Assembly (NCBI GenBank): GCA_963799395.1
Contig: CAWCWZ010000051.1
Span: forward strand, 1 to 64,000
Length of the DNA stretch: 64,000 bases
Reading direction: 5' to 3'
DNA from: Bog-752 sp963799395
Lineage (GTDB): Bacteria; Actinomycetota; Thermoleophilia; UBA2241
In this document: positions 63,443 to 64,000 of the stretch, in pieces
Numbering within the stretch: position 1 is the stretch's first letter
Layout of the letters: the number at the start of each line of letters is the position of its first letter
Notes under the pieces: generated by a model
Told to the model about the DNA's origin: nothing
Databases searched by the model: none
The model's input: the letters and a program-made list of their open reading frames with translations, nothing else
Made by a program: the position numbers and the translations under genes

Positions 63443-64000
63443 CTAGAGTCTCACCGTCTCGCGAACGTTCAAATCCTCGCCGCACATGTCACAGTGGCCG
63501 CGCCGCAGGGCGAGGTCTTCGATGGCGAAGCCGGTGCGCCGCACCACGAGCCTGTGGCAGCGAGGGCAGATCGTGTTCTCGCCCTCGTGCCCCGGGACGT
63601 TGCCGACGTACACGAACTCGAGGCCCGCCTCGTGGCCGATGTCGACGGCGCGCTCGAGCGTGCGGATCGGCGTCGCCGGCAGGTGCGAAAGATCGAGCTC
63701 CGGATGGAAGCGCGTCACGTGCCACGGCGTCTTTACTCCGAGGCGCTCGACCATCCATTCGGCGATCCCGCGCAGCGTGGTCTCGTCGTCGTTCAGGGTC
63801 GGGATGACGTTGGTGACGATCTCCACGTGGCAGCCGTGCTCGCGCAGGGCGCGCTCGGCCGCGGCCAGCACGGGCCCGTGGGCCGGCACCCGGCAGAGGC
63901 GCTTGTAGAGCTCGTCGTCGAAGCCCTTCACGTCGACCCGGTAGGCGTCGATGTGGGGCGCGACAGCGTCGAGCGCTTCGGTCGTGATGTAACCGTTCGT
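63443..64000 (-). CDS. AmmeMemoRadiSam system radical SAM enzyme, C-terminal part
   Basis: Partial gene, 5' end outside the window. Segments TNGYITTEALDAVAPHIDAY, FDDELYKRLCRVPAHGPVLA, EIVTNVIPTLNDDETTLRGI, TPWHVTRFHPELDLSHLPAT and GLEFVYVGNVPGHEGENTIC fit the AmmeMemoRadiSam radical SAM enzyme. The C terminus has two CxxC pairs (CPRCHR and CDMCGE), a zinc ribbon. The radical SAM CxxxCxxC motif would be upstream of 64000. The partners AMMECR1 and Memo are expected beyond the window. Confidence 0.88.
   Translation of the reverse strand, partial: TNGYITTEALDAVAPHIDAYRVDVKGFDDELYKRLCRVPAHGPVLAAAERALREHGCHVEIVTNVIPTLNDDETTLRGIAEWMVERLGVKTPWHVTRFHPELDLSHLPATPIRTLERAVDIGHEAGLEFVYVGNVPGHEGENTICPRCHRLVVRRTGFAIEDLALRRGHCDMCGEDLNVRETVRL

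Noticed and set aside
1..64000. CRISPR arrays, tRNA or rRNA genes, transposases
   Set aside because: None recognised on reading both strands; a covariance-model search could still find a tRNA.

Overview
The window is very GC-rich and gene-dense. GTG and TTG starts are frequent, and many genes overlap their neighbours by ATGA, GTGA or TGATG. The gene content suggests a monoderm, high-GC bacterium, most likely a deep-branching actinomycete-type lineage: MmpL-type exporter, ECF sigma factor with zf-HC2 anti-sigma factor, RsbW-like kinase, DUF4430 proteins beside an ECF transporter, and an AmmeMemoRadiSam enzyme. This is inference from gene content only. No rRNA, tRNA, CRISPR array or insertion sequence was seen.

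Layout. 1-6300: an ArsR repressor with an FAD-linked oxidase, a cysteine dioxygenase-like cupin, a DUF255 thioredoxin-domain protein, a glutaredoxin-DUF302 fusion and an ABC-2 exporter. 6326-13647 (minus strand): sigma factor, anti-sigma factor, fabZ, fabH, fabD, fabG, fabF, accD, accA, one overlapping type II fatty-acid-synthesis operon. 13862-17916 (minus): a Fur-family repressor behind a Nur-like box, cbiM, cbiQ, cbiO with a His-rich tail, and a GNAT gene: cobalt or nickel uptake. 18043-23501: a small membrane protein, a CopC-CopD fusion with a partner, and a DUF4418/MacB-like ABC system. 23552-37061: cobyric acid synthase, an MFS protein, a secreted alpha/alpha-barrel protein, two DUF4430 proteins, a complete ECF transporter with its own Fur-family regulator, and cobO behind a cobalamin riboswitch. 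37105-44529: a heterodimeric ABC exporter, an MFS protein and an MmpL transporter. 44639-48294: Nudix, degenerate GGDEF, metallo-beta-lactamase, an exported protein and MscS. 48458-56616: polyprenyl-linked glycosyltransferases and a flippase-like protein. 56935-60284: a second alpha/alpha-barrel surface protein with a MotA/TolQ/ExbB protein and DUF2149. 60321-64000: parB, parA, rsmG, an RsbW-like kinase and a radical SAM gene; parAB-rsmG usually lies near the replication origin.

Main biological point. Animal intrinsic factor and transcobalamin consist of an alpha6/alpha6 barrel plus a DUF4430-type beta domain. Here those two modules occur as separate exported proteins around an ECF importer, between cobQ and a B12-riboswitch-controlled cobO. 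A second barrel protein sits with an ExbB/DUF2149 pair. Together they suggest a corrinoid (or cobalt-complex) capture and uptake system in a bacterium without an outer membrane, with Fur-family metal sensors in both the cobalt and the ECF operons.

Caveats. Many conserved genes are broken by single-base frame changes, while long neighbours are intact. I treat most of these as sequence errors rather than pseudogenes, and I give spans that cover the whole reconstructed gene. At least nine long perfect inverted repeats with 1-5 base loops also lie inside coding regions.
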